The translations under genes and the position numbers were made by a program. The notes below the pieces were generated by a model, which did no database searches, was not told the origin of the DNA, and saw nothing but the letters and a program-made list of their open reading frames with translations. Of a stretch of DNA of 7,056 nucleotides, positions 5,843-7,056 are shown one piece after another. The stretch is from Oxalobacteraceae bacterium UBA5157. Its GTDB lineage: Bacteria; Pseudomonadota; Gammaproteobacteria; Burkholderiales; Burkholderiaceae_D. The first letter of the stretch is position 1. Each line of letters starts with the position of its first letter. The DNA is taken from assembly GCA_002415335.1 (NCBI GenBank), contig DHXL01000024.1, positions 336 through 7,391 of the forward strand, given 5' to 3'.

Positions 5843-6376
5843 TTTAAGCAGCTCGAGAATAGGCGCTTGCGCCTCCGCCTCATCCCAATGTGCGTCGCCC
5901 ACCAGTTGATAGCGCAACATGCCATTCTTATCGATCAGAAAACTGGCCGGCAGGACCTGCACCCGCCACGCTTTCAACACCGCCGAATCGCTGTCGCGCA
6001 CGATCGTGAAGCCGACCGGTATGCGCTTGAGAAACTGCTCGATGTGCGCCGCTCCTTCGCCGACATTGACCCCCAGCACCGTGAAACCGTTGCCGCCCAG
6101 CCGATGCTGCAGGCGATCGAGCGAAGGCATTTCATCGCGGCAAGGCTCGCACCACGTTGCCCAGAAATTGACCAGGACCACCTGGCCTTTGAGCGCAGAC
6201 AAATCGATGGTCTTGCCGGATACCGTTCGCAATACCATGGGTAACGGAGCCTGGCCACCCGGTGTCGAAAAAGCTTTCCACTCGGATGCGGCGCAGACAT
6301 GGCCGGCGGCAGCGAGCGCACCGGCCACGGCCATGACGCGCGCCGTCTTGACGAAGAATTTAAACAAGGATTTCAC
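5840..6376 (-). CDS. Exported TlpA/ResA-type thioredoxin-fold protein
   Basis: A 178-residue thioredoxin-fold protein, probably periplasmic. From the GTG start, residues 1-30 form a signal peptide: a basic start (K2, K6, K10, R13), a hydrophobic core VMAVAGALAAAG, and a likely signal-peptidase I site after HVCAA (about residue 30). The mature part carries the redox motif WCEPC (75-79) in FWATWCEPCRDEMPSL, then LGVNVGE, and the cis-proline segment QVLPASFLID (140-149). These are hallmarks of the TlpA/ResA/CcmG group that reduce or oxidise periplasmic thiols; the partner cannot be told. The start is uncertain. GTG 6376 and TTG 6385 both lack a clear ribosome site and overlap the end of the upstream gene by 17 or 26 nt, suggesting coupling. 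ATG 6334 would remove the basic residues of the signal peptide. The stop overlaps the egtD ribosome site. Confidence 0.9.
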   Translation of the reverse strand: MKSLFKFFVKTARVMAVAGALAAAGHVCAASEWKAFSTPGGQAPLPMVLRTVSGKTIDLSALKGQVVLVNFWATWCEPCRDEMPSLDRLQHRLGGNGFTVLGVNVGEGAAHIEQFLKRIPVGFTIVRDSDSAVLKAWRVQVLPASFLIDKNGMLRYQLVGDAHWDEAEAQAPILELLK

Positions 6377-7056
6377 GCGCCGCAATGTTGTAGATGAAAT
6401 TATCCGGATCGAGGCTATCGATACGTTCGACCTGGCCCTGCACGGTCAGTTCGGCATTCGGATACATGAAGAATCCGACCTTGCCTTTTGCCGCGCGCGG
6501 CAATTGCACGTCATTCGCATAGTTAAGTGCCAGCCAGTTCATTTCCCACGAGCCAAACAAGCGCTTGCGCGCCGCCTCGACCTTGACATCGTTCATCGGC
6601 AGTCCGCCGTTCTCTTCCAATACGACCTTGCTCACGTCGGCCGGATCGACCGGTACCCAACCGTAGCCGGCCAGATAGAACTCGGCGCGGCAATGTTGCG
6701 CCCTGGTGATATCGCCTGACTTGCCGAGCGACTTGTAACCGAGGTTCGAATCCGCGACACGGATGCCGTACACGTCGCGCGCCGGGACGCCGACGGAACG
6801 CGACAGGCCGACGAATAGCGCACTCAGGTCGGCACACTTGCCACCGAGATTATTCGTCTCCAGCATGACCTTGATGTCGCCCACGCCGCAACCACGCACC
6901 TTCGGATCGCGATGGGTGTTGTCGACGATCCATTCGTAAATTGCGCGCGCCTTTTCCAGATCGGTTTTCGCGCCTTTTGTAATTTGCTCGGCGGTCTTCC
7001 TGACGATGCCATCGGTCGTGATCAGGTCAGTCGCCGCCAGGTATTTTTTCAGTTCG
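6360..7056 (-). CDS. Transglutaminase-like superfamily protein, C-terminal part (5' end outside window)
   Basis: The frame is open from the window edge to TAA at 6360-6362, giving 231 residues; its start is beyond base 7056. The visible part begins with a helical region (ELKKYLAATDLITTDG, then TDLEKARAIYEWIVDNT). The transglutaminase core follows: catalytic Cys in GGKCADLSALF (codon 6834-6836), His in QHCRAEFYLAGYGW (codon 6693-6695) and Asp in VPVDPAD (codon 6645-6647). The triad is therefore complete. The tail ends in LTVQGQVERIDSLDPDNF. Bacterial members of this superfamily (COG1305-like) act as proteases, peptidases or cross-linking enzymes; the substrate here is unknown. A signal peptide cannot be judged because the N-terminus is missing. 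It is the first visible gene of the minus-strand block, overlapping the TlpA-like gene. Confidence 0.9.
   Translation of the reverse strand, partial: ELKKYLAATDLITTDGIVRKTAEQITKGAKTDLEKARAIYEWIVDNTHRDPKVRGCGVGDIKVMLETNNLGGKCADLSALFVGLSRSVGVPARDVYGIRVADSNLGYKSLGKSGDITRAQHCRAEFYLAGYGWVPVDPADVSKVVLEENGGLPMNDVKVEAARKRLFGSWEMNWLALNYANDVQLPRAAKGKVGFFMYPNAELTVQGQVERIDSLDPDNFIYNIAAREILV

Noticed and set aside
5840..6376. Lipoprotein signal in the TlpA-like protein
   Set aside because: The only N-terminal cysteine is in GHVC, which lacks the small residue required just before a lipobox cysteine. A signal-peptidase I site fits better.

Overview
The window reads as chromosomal DNA of a GC-rich betaproteobacterium. 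Protein style and gene content suggest Burkholderiales, probably close to Oxalobacteraceae (Herbaspirillum/Collimonas-like). That placement is an impression from the sequences, not a search result. Coding density is high, and no insertion sequence, tRNA, rRNA or CRISPR array was seen.

Layout. On the plus strand, bases 1-263 hold the C-terminal end of a GT-B glycosyltransferase resembling SenB, the selenosugar synthase of selenoneine biosynthesis. It is followed 8 bp later by a complete selenophosphate synthase (selD, the senC position), 272-1327. A 449-bp non-coding stretch (1328-1776) follows. It carries a sigma70-like promoter, two short Leu-containing ORFs and a cluster of overlapping inverted repeats, and looks like a regulatory leader for the next gene, leuA (2-isopropylmalate synthase, long form), 1777-3471. 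On the minus strand, convergent with leuA, lies a tight four-gene block read from right to left: a transglutaminase-like protein (5' end outside the window), an exported TlpA/ResA-type thioredoxin-fold protein, egtD and egtB.

How the genes fit together. EgtD trimethylates histidine to hercynine. EgtB joins hercynine to a thiol donor on the way to ergothioneine. In the selenoneine pathway described in 2022 (SenA/SenB/SenC), SenC (SelD) makes selenophosphate, SenB converts it to a selenosugar, and the EgtB paralogue SenA joins the selenosugar to hercynine. The window therefore appears to hold the tail of a selenoneine operon and the core ergothioneine genes within about 6 kb, separated only by leuA. 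EgtD would supply hercynine to both branches. SenA is not in the window; I predict it lies just upstream of base 1. The EgtB here is a canonical EgtB rather than SenA. The TlpA-like and transglutaminase-like genes are packed into the egtDB transcription unit, but their link to ergothioneine is unknown.
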